64,000 nt of DNA from Vreelandella populi. GTDB taxonomy: Bacteria > Pseudomonadota > Gammaproteobacteria > Pseudomonadales > Halomonadaceae. The notes under the pieces were generated by a model. It saw only the letters and a list, made by a program, of their open reading frames with translations. It ran no database searches and had not been told where the DNA came from. Each line of letters opens with the position of its first letter. Position 1 is the stretch's first letter. Shown in pieces: positions 34,589 through 43,437 of the stretch. Location: contig NZ_RZHE01000003.1 of assembly GCF_003989825.1 (NCBI RefSeq), forward strand, positions 124,001 to 188,000, read 5' to 3'. A program made the position numbers and the translations under genes.

Positions 34589-35776
34589 ATGCGTTGGACA
34601 GCCGAACCCGCTAGCATTGAAGAGGTCCAATCAAACAGTGCTTCAGCCCAGAATAGTTCAATAGCTAATAAAGCACCTCATAAAACCGTATTAGTTTGTT
34701 TTTCACATTTACGCTGGCGGTTTGTCTACCAACGACCTCAACATTTAATGTCGCGTTTCGCGACAACTTATCAAGTGCTGTTTTTTGAAGAAGCGGTATT
34801 TACCGATATTGATGTGCCATGGCTTGAAAAACGCCTTGAAGGCAACCTGCAAGTCCTGGTCCCTCACCTGCCTGAGGCTTACCAGGGCGCTATAGCAATC
34901 GACGCTCAGCGTAATTTGCTGGATGAGTACTTAGCTGAAATAGCCGCCAGCGATATTATTTCATGGTATTACACCCCCATGAGCCTGCCCTACTCCGACC
35001 ATTTACAGCCACGGCTAACCGTTTATGACTGCATGGATGAGCTTTCCGCGTTCCGCGGAGCCCCGCCTTCTCTGGTAGAGCAGGAGCGCCGCCTGATTGA
35101 ACATGCCGATCTCATCTTTACCGGGGGTATCAGCCTGTTCGAGGCCAAGCGCCAGCTGCATGACAACGTGCATCCCTTCCCCAGCAGCGTGGATATTGCT
35201 CACTTTGGCGCCGCCCGGAAGCCCCAACCGGAACCTGAGGATCAAGCATCGTTGCCCCGGCCGCGCCTGGGTTTCTTTGGAGTCATTGATGAGCGTCTGG
35301 ATATTGCGCTGTTAGAGGAAGCTGCCACCCAGCGTCCTGAATGGCAATTCATCCTGGTTGGCCCGGTGGTCAAGATCGACCCGGAAACGCTCCCCAAACT
35401 ACCCAACATCCACTACCTGGGCTCCAAATCCTACGCTGAGCTGCCCCAGTATCTGGCCAGCTGGGACGTAGCGCTTATGCCCTTTGCACTCAACGAATCG
35501 ACCCGGTTTATCAGCCCTACCAAAACGCCCGAGTATCTGGCAGGCGGGCGGTTGGTCGTTTCGACGCCGATTACCGATGTGATACGTACCTATGGGGATA
35601 GCGGCGTGGTCAAGATTGCCCAGACGCCGGAGGAGTTTATCAAAGCCATTGAGGAATCACTCAAGGAAGCTCCCCACCAGGAGCGTGTGTGGCAATTGGC
35701 CGATGCGGCGCTGAGCGATATGTCGTGGGATACCACCTGGAAGCTGATGGAGGAGAAAATACGATGTGCAGTATGA
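34589..35776 (+). CDS. GT-B glycosyltransferase (TuaH-like)
   Basis: 395 residues. A disordered N-terminal 30 residues rich in Ser/Asn/Ala precedes the fold. VLVCFSHLRWRFVYQRPQHLMSRF is the characteristic start of TuaH/GT4-like transferases acting with UDP-galactopyranose mutase. The C-terminal domain has RLGFFGVIDERLDIALL, ILVGPVVKIDP, NIHYLGSKSYAELPQYLASWDVALMPF and the ExxK-like TKTPEYLAGGR. AAGGAG lies well before the ATG. It overlaps glf by 13 nt, so the two products probably act together: Glf makes UDP-galactofuranose, this enzyme may transfer it. The acceptor is unknown. Confidence 0.8.
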   Translation: MRWTAEPASIEEVQSNSASAQNSSIANKAPHKTVLVCFSHLRWRFVYQRPQHLMSRFATTYQVLFFEEAVFTDIDVPWLEKRLEGNLQVLVPHLPEAYQGAIAIDAQRNLLDEYLAEIAASDIISWYYTPMSLPYSDHLQPRLTVYDCMDELSAFRGAPPSLVEQERRLIEHADLIFTGGISLFEAKRQLHDNVHPFPSSVDIAHFGAARKPQPEPEDQASLPRPRLGFFGVIDERLDIALLEEAATQRPEWQFILVGPVVKIDPETLPKLPNIHYLGSKSYAELPQYLASWDVALMPFALNESTRFISPTKTPEYLAGGRLVVSTPITDVIRTYGDSGVVKIAQTPEEFIKAIEESLKEAPHQERVWQLADAALSDMSWDTTWKLMEEKIRCAV

Positions 35777-36933
35777 AACGTACTCCAAGTGGCACTTATG
35801 ATTACCTGATTGTAGGCGCAGGCTTTGCGGGTAGCGTGCTGGCCGAACGGCTTGCTACCCAGTTGGATAAACGCGTACTGGTAATTGACCGGCGCCCGCA
35901 TATTGCGGGCAATGCGTTTGATCATTACAACGAGGATGGCGTGTGGGTGCACCGTTATGGCCCGCATATTTTCCATACCAACGCCCAACGTATCGTTGAT
36001 TATCTCTCCCAGTTCACCGAATGGCGCCCCTATGAGCACCGCGTGCTAGCTCAGGTAAACGATCAGCAGGTACCTATTCCCATTAACTTGACCACGCTTA
36101 ACATGCTCTATGACTTGGATTTGGATGAGGCGCAAGCGGCTGAGTTTCTCGCCTCACGCGCCGAGCCGGTTGAGAATATTCGCACTTCCGAAGACGTGGT
36201 GATCAGCCAAGTAGGCCGCGAGCTTTATGAGACGTTTTTTCGCGGCTATACGCGTAAACAGTGGGGCCTGGACCCGTCTGAGCTGGACAAGTCGGTAACG
36301 GCCCGCGTGCCCACCCGCACCAATACCGATGACCGTTATTTCACGGATAGCTTTCAGATAATGCCCAAGGACGGGTACACCGCCCTTTTTGAGAACCTGC
36401 TTAACCACCCCAATATTACGCTTCAACTAGGGGTGGATTTTGAAGAAGTACGCGACCAGGTCGATTATCACCACTTGATCTATACCGGGCCGATTGATGA
36501 GTACTTTGGCTACCAGTTGGGCAAGCTGCCCTATCGCTGCCTGCGCTTTGAGCATAAAACGTTCGATCAGGCGGTTTTCCAGCCGGTAGGCGTGGTCAAC
36601 TACCCGTCAGAAGACGTGCCCTATACCCGGATTACCGAGTACAAGTACCTGACCGGGCAGCAGCACCCCAAAACCAGCGTGACCTATGAATTCCCCACTG
36701 ACCAGGGCGATCCGTACTATCCCATCCCTCGGGCTGAAAACGCTGAGCTGTATCACCGTTATCGTGCCCTGGCGGATGCCACGCCCGGGGTCACCTTTTT
36801 AGGCCGCTTAGGGAGCTACCGTTATTACAATATGGATCAGGTGGTAGGTCAGGCTCTGGCTACCTTTGAGCGTTTAGCAAAGGCGGAAGCCAGCGATTCA
36901 TTGGCCCCCGCCGGCGAAATGCGGGTAAGCTAA
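35764..36933 (+). CDS. glf: UDP-galactopyranose mutase
   Basis: Flavoenzyme that ring-contracts UDP-galactopyranose to UDP-galactofuranose, 389 residues. FAD motif LIVGAGFAGSVLAERLA at about residues 15-31; RPHIAGNAFD and VHRYGPHIFHTN are the standard Glf blocks; IPINLTTLNMLY, FFRGYTRKQWGLDPSEL (substrate loop), RVPTRTNTDDRYF and YRYYNMDQVVGQAL complete it. The start is the ATG at 35764 with GGAGG upstream, inside the preceding glycosyltransferase gene. The frame is open further to 35689 but only through the overlap. Implies a galactofuranose-containing surface glycan. Confidence 0.93.
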   Translation: MCSMKRTPSGTYDYLIVGAGFAGSVLAERLATQLDKRVLVIDRRPHIAGNAFDHYNEDGVWVHRYGPHIFHTNAQRIVDYLSQFTEWRPYEHRVLAQVNDQQVPIPINLTTLNMLYDLDLDEAQAAEFLASRAEPVENIRTSEDVVISQVGRELYETFFRGYTRKQWGLDPSELDKSVTARVPTRTNTDDRYFTDSFQIMPKDGYTALFENLLNHPNITLQLGVDFEEVRDQVDYHHLIYTGPIDEYFGYQLGKLPYRCLRFEHKTFDQAVFQPVGVVNYPSEDVPYTRITEYKYLTGQQHPKTSVTYEFPTDQGDPYYPIPRAENAELYHRYRALADATPGVTFLGRLGSYRYYNMDQVVGQALATFERLAKAEASDSLAPAGEMRVS

Positions 36934-36968
36934 GACGCACCGCTTCACCGACAAGGACGTAAAACGGC

Positions 36969-38111
36969 ATGCATCAGCCGAGTCTGTTTAAAAGCTTTTT
37001 TCTGGGAGGGTTCGAGTGCTCTACCCATCGCCGCCGGGATGGACGTCGCCTGGATTTGATCGCCGGAACCCGGCACGATCAGTACGCCAGTAACGACTAC
37101 GCAGCACTCGCCCATCACGCCATTCACAGCGTACGCGACGGCATGCGCTGGCACCTTATCGAGACCGCCAAGGGCCGTTACGACTGGAGCAGCGTGCTGC
37201 CGATGGTGCGTGCGGCCAAGGCGCAGCGTACCGAGGTCATCTGGGATTTGTGCCACTACGGCTGGCCGGATGATATTGACATCTTCAAGGCTGAATTCGT
37301 CGAGCGCTTTGCCGCCTACGCCGCGGCCGCCACGCGGCTTTTACGTGATGAAGGCATTGAAGCACCGCTTATTACCCCGCTTAATGAAATCTCGTTCTGG
37401 GCCTGGGCCGGAGGGAGCGTAGCCCACTTCAACCCCACCGTGCGCCGCCGAGGCGATGAGCTTAAACGCCAGCTGGTACGCGCCGCCATTGCCGCTATGG
37501 AGGCAATTCGGGAAATCTTGCCCCAGGCGCGCTTTATTCAGGTCGATCCCATCATTCATGTGGTATCCCGTTCAACCCGGCGCCGTGATCGCGAGCGCGC
37601 CGAGCGGCTCAAGTTCGAGCAATACACGGCGTGGGATATGCTGTGTGGCGGGCTGCACCCTGAGCTAGGTGGCAAGCCTGCCTATATGGATATCATGGGG
37701 GTGAACTATTATCCGCATAACCAGTGGTACGCTAATCGTCAGGATATCCCCATGGATAGCCCCGACTACCGCCCTTTCCATAAGCTTTTGGCCGACGCCT
37801 ATCAGCGTTATGGAAAGCCGCTACTGATTGCGGAAACAGGCGCTGAAAGCGAGCGCCGCGTACCTTGGGTACGCTATGTATGCGAGCAGGTCGACATGGC
37901 CTTGCGCCAGAACATTCCCGTTGAGGGCATCTGCCTGTACCCGATAACCGACTATCCCGGGTGGGAGAATAACCGCCACTGCAGAACGGGCCTGCTGGGG
38001 TATGCCGACGCGCAGGGCCAGCGTCCTGTCTTCTCACCGCTGGCAGATGAACTGACGCTCCAGCGGCGGCGTTTTGATAGGAAGCCAACACTTGAGGCGC
38101 TCAACGCATAG
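36969..38111 (+). CDS. glycoside hydrolase, beta-glucosidase-like TIM barrel
   Basis: 380 residues. FFLGGFECSTHRRRDGRRLD opens the barrel; the acid/base Glu is in PLNEISFWAWAGG and the nucleophile Glu in LLIAETGAE, the two-Glu layout of clan GH-A. MGVNYYPHNQWY and LYPITDYPGWENNRH are further active-site loops. There is no signal peptide, so it is cytoplasmic. It is 36 bp downstream of glf and probably co-transcribed. The specificity (glucose, galactose or galactofuranose) is not readable; trimming or recycling of the glycan is an inference from position. Confidence 0.75.
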   Translation: MHQPSLFKSFFLGGFECSTHRRRDGRRLDLIAGTRHDQYASNDYAALAHHAIHSVRDGMRWHLIETAKGRYDWSSVLPMVRAAKAQRTEVIWDLCHYGWPDDIDIFKAEFVERFAAYAAAATRLLRDEGIEAPLITPLNEISFWAWAGGSVAHFNPTVRRRGDELKRQLVRAAIAAMEAIREILPQARFIQVDPIIHVVSRSTRRRDRERAERLKFEQYTAWDMLCGGLHPELGGKPAYMDIMGVNYYPHNQWYANRQDIPMDSPDYRPFHKLLADAYQRYGKPLLIAETGAESERRVPWVRYVCEQVDMALRQNIPVEGICLYPITDYPGWENNRHCRTGLLGYADAQGQRPVFSPLADELTLQRRRFDRKPTLEALNA

Positions 38112-38181
38112 CATTGCCGAGTTGCAATTGCCGGTTTAACTATCGAGACTAGGCGGACTAATACGCCAATGAGCGCACGCC

Positions 38182-38847
38182 ATGCATTTAAATGCCGATT
38201 TCTCGCAGTTTGCCTGTATCACGCCCGAACAGTACCAGTGGGTGGACGCCCCCAGTGCAGGCGTTACGCGCATGATGCTGGACCGAATTGGCGACGAAGT
38301 AGCCCGTGCCACGAGCCTTGTGCGCTATGCCCCCAATAGCCAGTTTAGTGCCCACACCCACGGTGGCGGCGAAGAAATACTGGTGCTTGAAGGCGTGTTC
38401 GCCGATGAGCATGGCCGCTACCCGGCGGGCAGCTATTTACGCAACCCCGTGGGTACGCAGCATACGCCGCAAATCGGTGAGGAAGGCGCACTCATTTTCG
38501 TTAAGCTCCACCAGTTTGACCTAATCGACACGCTGCAGCTGGCTGTGCCTGCCCATCGGCTGCCTTGGCAGCCCGACCGGCGGCCGCGCATTGCCTACAA
38601 GATGCTGCATACCTTCAGACAAGAGCGCACCAGTCTTGAGCGCTGGGCGGCAGGCACATCCATTGCCTATCCAACGCTTAAAGGCGGCCTGGAATTGTTT
38701 GTGCTGGAAGGCACACTATGTGACGGCGAGCAGGAGTACGCGACGGGTACCTGGTGCCGTTACCCCAGTGGCGCCACGCCTGCCTTAACGGCTGGTAGCG
38801 ATGGGGTCATGATGTATCTCAAGCGCGGTCATCTGCCCGCCGCCTGA
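38182..38847 (+). CDS. double cupin, ChrR-like
   Basis: 221 residues with two cupin halves. The first has the metal motif FSAHTHGGGEEILVLEGVF and later VGTQHTPQ (His-His-Glu...His), the second LKGGLELFVLEGTL lacks the His pair. Resembles the C-terminal domain of the ChrR anti-sigma factor and free-standing ChrR-cupin proteins, but there is no N-terminal anti-sigma (ZnF) domain and no sigma factor next door. A small metalloenzyme or ligand sensor is likely. The ribosome-binding site is poor. Confidence 0.72.
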   Translation: MHLNADFSQFACITPEQYQWVDAPSAGVTRMMLDRIGDEVARATSLVRYAPNSQFSAHTHGGGEEILVLEGVFADEHGRYPAGSYLRNPVGTQHTPQIGEEGALIFVKLHQFDLIDTLQLAVPAHRLPWQPDRRPRIAYKMLHTFRQERTSLERWAAGTSIAYPTLKGGLELFVLEGTLCDGEQEYATGTWCRYPSGATPALTAGSDGVMMYLKRGHLPAA

Positions 38848-38853
38848 TTCTGG

Positions 38854-39222
38854 CTAACCGCGCATTAAACCCAGAAAGGGCAGCAGCGTGAGGGCGCCGA
38901 TCAAACCAACCGCCACCAGTACCAAAATCACCTGGACAGGATGCTCAACAAGCCGCTGCCAAAGCGTTGGCAGCTTGCCTTGCGCCCGGGCTTCGTGCAG
39001 CTCGTGCTGGGCCTGATCAAAACGCGCTGCCTGATAGGCGGCAAGCGCCGTTTCAGCGGCGTTACGCTGACTCTCATCACGCAGCCAGATGGCATCGACT
39101 CCCAAGCGAAAAAAGCCTGCCTGGGTTTCATAGGTATCAAAGCCCTGGTCTGCAAGCAGCGTACGCACCTCCATGGCTTCTTCATCGGTCACATAACGAA
39201 GCCGAAACAGCAAATGTGCCAT
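38854..39222 (-). CDS. DUF6164 family membrane protein
   Basis: 122 residues. The soluble N-terminal domain opens MAHLLFRLRYVTDEEAMEVR and has ETQAGFFRLGVDAIWLRDE, both typical of DUF6164. A C-terminal transmembrane helix follows (VQVILVLVAVGLIGALTLLP, about residues 95-114). It starts 1 nt after the gloA stop, so is translated with it. Function unknown; the N-terminal part resembles small ferredoxin-like sensor folds. Confidence 0.75.
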   Translation of the reverse strand: MAHLLFRLRYVTDEEAMEVRTLLADQGFDTYETQAGFFRLGVDAIWLRDESQRNAAETALAAYQAARFDQAQHELHEARAQGKLPTLWQRLVEHPVQVILVLVAVGLIGALTLLPFLGLMRG

Positions 39223-39223
39223 T

Positions 39224-39757
39224 TTAGTTGCCCATGGCCGCCATCAGATCCGCCTGAATCACTTCAATCCAGTAACCGTCCGGGTCTTTGACGAAAATGA
39301 CATCCTGCATCTTGCCTTGGTCGGCACGTTTTACAAACGTGACCTCGTGTTTATCAAACCACGCCTGGGCAGCGGCTAAATCCGGCACGCTGAAGCAGAT
39401 ATGCCCAAAGCCCTGCGGCTCGGCGTTGCCATCGTGATAGGCAAACTCCTCCTTATCTTCCGTGCCCCAGTTATGGGTCAGCTCAAGCAACCCCTTCTGG
39501 CTGAACGTCCAGGCGGTGCGCGCCTGGGTGTCTTCCGGCACCTGATCGCCGGCTTCAAGATTGGCCAGGAAATAGAGCGAAAACTGCATCTCTTCGAAAT
39601 CCAGACGTCGCATTACCTGCATGCCAAATACCTTGGAGTAGAACGCCAGCGAGCGCTCGGGGTCCTTGGCCCGCAGCATCGTATGATTTAACCGAAACCC
39701 TTGGGTCTGTGGCGCGGTGGGGGCGATACCGGGGTGCTGCTCACCTTGAAAACTCAT
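39224..39757 (-). CDS. gloA: lactoylglutathione lyase (glyoxalase I)
   Basis: Converts the hemithioacetal of methylglyoxal and glutathione to S-lactoylglutathione. 177 residues. Metal ligands His (LNHTMLRAKD), Glu (LELTHNWGTE), His (FGHICFSVPD) and Glu (GYWIEVIQ) are in the usual order of glyoxalase I. The long form with NWGTE is typical of the Zn-type enzymes. The start is the ATG at 39757 with AGGA 7-8 bp upstream; an ATG six codons earlier (39775) and a longer frame to 39886 exist but have poor sites. Operon with DUF6164. Confidence 0.92.
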   Translation of the reverse strand: MSFQGEQHPGIAPTAPQTQGFRLNHTMLRAKDPERSLAFYSKVFGMQVMRRLDFEEMQFSLYFLANLEAGDQVPEDTQARTAWTFSQKGLLELTHNWGTEDKEEFAYHDGNAEPQGFGHICFSVPDLAAAQAWFDKHEVTFVKRADQGKMQDVIFVKDPDGYWIEVIQADLMAAMGN

Positions 39758-39932
39758 CTTAGTATCCTTAGGCATTTTGCTGCTAAATGGGTCGATTAAG
39801 CGGTTATCTTTGACAAAGTTATGACAATGTACAAGCCTGTAAATTAACCATGCCACCTTGATTGAATAACACGTGGCACTAACCATGTGGGCAGGACAAT
39901 GATTTTTCCAGCCCTAACAAAAGGCAGAAGAC

Positions 39933-40307
39933 ATGTCTCGTGATCTAAATGTGCTGGGTGAACCCCTGACACCCTGCTGCCATTCGCCAAAAACAGGTTT
40001 TTACCGGGATGGTTTTTGCCGAGTAGGGCCTGAAGATACCGGCGTTCATGCGGTATGCGCCATCATGACCGATGAGTTTCTCGCCTTCTCCAAGGCGCAA
40101 GGCAATGACCTGACGACGCCCAGACCTGAGTTTGGCTTTCCTGGCCTTGGTCCTGGCGACCGCTGGTGCTTATGCGCAAGTCGCTGGCAGCAGGCAGCCG
40201 ATATAGGGATAGCACCACCGGTGATTTTATCGGGTACCAATGAACGGGCGCTTGAGTTTACGACTTTGGAGATACTGCGCCAGCATGCCCTTGATCTTGT
40301 TCACTAG
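39933..40307 (+). CDS. DUF2237 family protein
   Basis: 124 residues, full length for the family. Conserved elements: NVLGEPLTPCCHSPKTGFYR, GVHAVCAIMTDEFLAFSKAQGNDL, GLGPGDRWCLCASRWQQA and APPVILSGTNERAL. The Cys residues (CC, C, C.C) are those conserved across DUF2237. Cytoplasmic, function unknown. It stands just upstream of the thiamine riboswitch but is expressed separately. Confidence 0.85.
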   Translation: MSRDLNVLGEPLTPCCHSPKTGFYRDGFCRVGPEDTGVHAVCAIMTDEFLAFSKAQGNDLTTPRPEFGFPGLGPGDRWCLCASRWQQAADIGIAPPVILSGTNERALEFTTLEILRQHALDLVH

Positions 40308-40412
40308 TGTAGCCGCTCATCACTACTCTGCTTCACCGCTTGCCTTCAATAAATCCACGTTTTATCCGCCGCTTGCGCTTTACACCTTCGCCCAAGGCAA
40401 GGATAGTAGCCG

Positions 40413-40494
40413 AATCGACAGGGGCGCCTGATCACTTCAGGCTGAGATGCACCCTTTGAACCTGAACCGGATAATACCGGCGTAGGAAGTCGCG
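40413..40494 (+). ncRNA. TPP riboswitch (THI element) controlling thiM-thiE
   Basis: Thiamine pyrophosphate-sensing leader. The core reads GGGGCGCC, then GGCTGAGATGCACCC (J3-2/thi box with invariant CUGAGA), then GAACCTGAACCGGATAATAC and CCGGCGTAGGAAGTC. The P1 ends GAC/GTC close it. It ends about 40 nt before the thiM ATG, overlapping the region where the ribosome binds, so translational control is more likely than termination. Confidence 0.95.
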
Positions 40495-40531
40495 GTGTCA
40501 TTTAGCACCCGATCTACGCTGCGAGGTGGCT

Positions 40532-41332
40532 ATGACATCACTTCCACTGAGCGACGCGCTCTTTGCCTTACAACGTGCCACGCCGCTGGTGCATTGCATT
40601 ACCAACTATGTGGCAATGAACAGCACGGCCAACTGCCTGCTGGCGATTGGCGCATCACCTGCCATGCTCCATGCCCCAGAGGAGGTTGCCGAGTTTACGC
40701 GCCTGGCTGGTGCACTCTCGATCAATATTGGCACGCCCTCACCCGCCTGGGCAGAAGGCATGCAACTGGCGGCGAGTACCGCGCAAGAGAGCAATACCCC
40801 TTGGGTATTTGATCCGGTCGCGGTAGGCGCCACCCGCTATCGCCAGGCGCTTTCCCAAACCCTACTGACGTATCAGCCCAGCGCTATTCGCGGTAATGCC
40901 TCGGAAATCATGACCCTGGCAGGCCTTGCTAATGCTGGGCGTGGCGTGGATGCCACTGCCTCTACCGAGGAGGCGCGTGAAAGCGCCATCGCACTTGCCA
41001 AACGGCAGGGTTGTATCGTGGCGATGACCGGCGAGTATGATTTCATTACCGATGGCACCCAACACTGGCGCATTGCTGGCGGGCATGTATTAATGCCGCG
41101 GGTAACTACCTTAGGCTGCGCCTTAAGCGCTTGTGTTGCCGCGTTTATCGCCGCCAGGCCTGAAGCACCACTTGCTGCCACGGCCGCGGCGGTGGCCTGC
41201 TTTGCGGTTGCCGGGGCGCGCGCCGGTAAGCTCGCAACGGGGCCCGGTAGCTTTCAGGTCGCCCTGCTGGATGCTTTTTATCAGCTGACGCCTGAAGATC
41301 TTGATCAGTTTATCGGCCTGGAGAAAGCCTGA
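40532..41332 (+). CDS. thiM: hydroxyethylthiazole kinase
   Basis: Phosphorylates 4-methyl-5-(2-hydroxyethyl)thiazole for thiamine salvage, 266 residues. PLVHCITNYVAMNSTANCLL at the N-terminus, WVFDPVAVGATRYR, IRGNASEIMTLAG, TGEYDFITDG and LGCALSACVAAF (catalytic Cys/Ala anion hole) match ThiM. The start is the ATG at 40532, with GCGAGG 6 bp upstream; a GTG two codons earlier overlaps that site. The stop overlaps the thiE start by 1 nt. Controlled by the TPP riboswitch. Confidence 0.94.
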   Translation: MTSLPLSDALFALQRATPLVHCITNYVAMNSTANCLLAIGASPAMLHAPEEVAEFTRLAGALSINIGTPSPAWAEGMQLAASTAQESNTPWVFDPVAVGATRYRQALSQTLLTYQPSAIRGNASEIMTLAGLANAGRGVDATASTEEARESAIALAKRQGCIVAMTGEYDFITDGTQHWRIAGGHVLMPRVTTLGCALSACVAAFIAARPEAPLAATAAAVACFAVAGARAGKLATGPGSFQVALLDAFYQLTPEDLDQFIGLEKA

Positions 41333-41961
41333 TGCGTTTCGATCTTTCACTTTACCTGGTCACGGATGCAAACCTATGCGCGGATTTCGGCCTTGAACGC
41401 ACTGTGGTTGAGGCGGTAAAAGGGGGTGTTAGTTTTGTGCAGCTGCGCGACAAGCACGCAAGCGATGCCCACATGATCGCTCAGGCAAAACGCTTGAAAG
41501 CCGTGCTTGCAGGTAGCGGCGTGCCGCTGGTGATTAACGACCGCTTGGAAGTTGCCCTGCAAAGTGGCGCTGATGGCCTGCACGTTGGCCAAAGCGATAC
41601 GGCCGTCCAAGAGGCGCGTGCCGCACTCGGCCCGGACGCCCTTGTAGGGCTTTCGATCAATACCCTTGAGCAGCTGCATGCTGCACCGGTTAGCCTGTTG
41701 GATTATGTAGGCCTTGGCCCGGTATTTGCCACGCCCAGCAAGCGCGATCACGCCGCCCCCCTGGGATTTGAAGGTCTGGCACAGCTGGCTGCCGCCTCAT
41801 CACTGCCAAGCGTCGCCATTGGAGGGCTTAAGGCAGAGCATGCCGAGCAGGTATTCCAGACTGGCGCCCACGGGCTTGCCGTTATTTCCGCCATCTGCGG
41901 GCAGGCCAGCCCTTTTGATGCCGCTCGCGCCTTTGCGCGCGCCAAGCCTCAAGGCGAGTAG
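41332..41961 (+). CDS. thiE: thiamine-phosphate synthase
   Basis: Joins thiazole phosphate and HMP-pyrophosphate to thiamine phosphate, 209 residues. TIM-barrel motifs: LYLVTDANLC, FVQLRDKHASD, LVINDRLEVALQSGADGLHVGQ, DYVGLGPVFATPSKRDH and VAIGGLKAEHA. It is fused in operon with thiM (TGATG). Full length compared with E. coli ThiE (211). Confidence 0.94.
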   Translation: MRFDLSLYLVTDANLCADFGLERTVVEAVKGGVSFVQLRDKHASDAHMIAQAKRLKAVLAGSGVPLVINDRLEVALQSGADGLHVGQSDTAVQEARAALGPDALVGLSINTLEQLHAAPVSLLDYVGLGPVFATPSKRDHAAPLGFEGLAQLAAASSLPSVAIGGLKAEHAEQVFQTGAHGLAVISAICGQASPFDAARAFARAKPQGE

Positions 41962-41963
41962 CC

Positions 41964-42884
41964 ATGCCCCCACTTGAATCCATCGTTGCGTTTGTACGCG
42001 TGGCTGAGCTTAAAAGCTATACCCGCGCAGCCGAGGCGCTGTCCCTATCACGTACGCGTATTTCGCGGCTGGTCATGACGCTGGAAGACTCGCTGGGCGT
42101 GCGTTTGATTCAGCGCACCACGCGGCGCCTGCATCTGACCGCGGAGGGCGAGCGCTATCTCGCCCATGCCCAGTCCATTCTGCAGGCCCTGGATGAAGCC
42201 GCCGCCGATGTGGGCAGCGGCCTTACCGAGGTGCGCGGCTGCTTGCGTATCAACGGACCGATGAGCTTTGGTGTTCGCCACCTTTCTCCGCTGGTGGCAC
42301 GCTTTATGGCCGAGCACCCAAGCCTTGAAGTGCGCCTTGATCTCAACGATCGCCGCGTAGACCTTCTCGAAGAGGGTTACGACGTGGCCATTCGTATCGG
42401 CAGCCTGCCGGATTCCAGCCTGATTGCCCGGCGTTTGACACGCTGTCGAATGCTGTTTTGCGCCTCACCTGACTACCTTGCCCGGTATGGCACGCCCGCG
42501 ACCCTTGAAGAATTGAAGCAGCACCACTGCCTGCGCTATCGCAGCGGCCCTGCCAATGGCGACTGGCGATTCGACAATATGACGCTGGCTGTTCAGGGCC
42601 CGCTTGAAAGCAATAACGGTGATGTTCTGACCCATGCCGCCGAGGCAGGCTTGGGGATTGCCCACCAACCCAGCTTCCTGGTGGCCGAGAGTATCATCCA
42701 AGGACGCCTAGTGCCGGTTCTGGCCCATATTGCTCCTCGGATGCTGGATATTCACGCTCTCTACCCGGCACGACACTTCTTGCCTGCCAAGGTGGAGCGC
42801 TTTATCGAGCTGCTGGCGGATGCCTGGGGCAGCCCGCCTCTTTGGGAACGTGACATGGGATTGTCGCCTATTGCGCAACAGTGA
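41964..42884 (+). CDS. LysR-family transcriptional regulator
   Basis: 306 residues. N-terminal wHTH: FVRVAELKSYTRAAEALSLS and RTRISRLVMTLEDSLGVRLI, followed by the effector domain (RINGPMSFGVRHLSPLVARF, DLLEEGYDVAIRIGSLPDSS, CASPDYLARYGTP). This is the common LysR group with the AIRIG motif. It starts 2 nt after the thiE stop and may be read through from the riboswitch operon. The target is unknown; an oxidoreductase or the DoxX/dioxygenase genes next door are candidates by position only. Confidence 0.86.
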   Translation: MPPLESIVAFVRVAELKSYTRAAEALSLSRTRISRLVMTLEDSLGVRLIQRTTRRLHLTAEGERYLAHAQSILQALDEAAADVGSGLTEVRGCLRINGPMSFGVRHLSPLVARFMAEHPSLEVRLDLNDRRVDLLEEGYDVAIRIGSLPDSSLIARRLTRCRMLFCASPDYLARYGTPATLEELKQHHCLRYRSGPANGDWRFDNMTLAVQGPLESNNGDVLTHAAEAGLGIAHQPSFLVAESIIQGRLVPVLAHIAPRMLDIHALYPARHFLPAKVERFIELLADAWGSPPLWERDMGLSPIAQQ

Positions 42885-42969
42885 TGTTCCTTTATAGTGG
42901 ATTATCTTCGCCTTAAAGAAACGTAAAGTGTCTTCATTGAGATCGCCCCCCTATTCAATGGAGCACCCC

Positions 42970-43383
42970 ATGCAAACATCTGCTGTAACGACTTCTGCCG
43001 TTCAACCTCATGCCATTGCGCTGCTGCGCGTATCACTGGGCGTCATGGCGCTTTCTCACGGACTGCTTAAAGTGTTCGTATTCACACTGCCCGGCACCGT
43101 GGGTTACTTCGAGTCTTTGGGCTTGCCCGGCTTTATGGCTTATCTAACCATTATCGGTGAGCTGGGAGGCGGCTTGGCGCTGATCTTGGGCATCTATACA
43201 CGTTGGATCAGCCTTGCCATGATACCGCTACTTTTGGGTGCCACGTCTATCCACCTGGGCAACGGCTGGGTGTTCTCCAACGCCGGCGGCGGCTGGGAAT
43301 TCCCGCTGTTCTGGAGTATTGCCCTTCTGGTGCAGGCAGGTCTGGGAGGTGGCAGCGCTATTGCTAACCGCCGCTTCCGCTAG
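42970..43383 (+). CDS. DoxX-family membrane protein
   Basis: 137 residues, four transmembrane helices. Family motifs: ALLRVSLGVMALSHGLLKVF, LGLPGFMAYLTIIGELGGGL (the conserved GExxGGxxL), RWISLAMIPLLLGATSIHLGNGW. The start is the ATG at 42970 with GGAG upstream; the frame extends to 42928 with no better site. DoxX-like proteins are often paired with oxidoreductases; here a DODA-type dioxygenase follows after 54 bp. The role is unknown. Confidence 0.85.
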   Translation: MQTSAVTTSAVQPHAIALLRVSLGVMALSHGLLKVFVFTLPGTVGYFESLGLPGFMAYLTIIGELGGGLALILGIYTRWISLAMIPLLLGATSIHLGNGWVFSNAGGGWEFPLFWSIALLVQAGLGGGSAIANRRFR

Positions 43384-43437
43384 CCCTTTGTACATGCCCC
43401 GGCCGCTTGCCGGGGCTTACTGTCAGGAGAATTCGCC

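Noticed and set aside
40526-40531. GTG start for thiM two codons upstream
   Set aside because: It would consume part of the GCGAGG ribosome-binding site; the ATG at 40532 has correct spacing.
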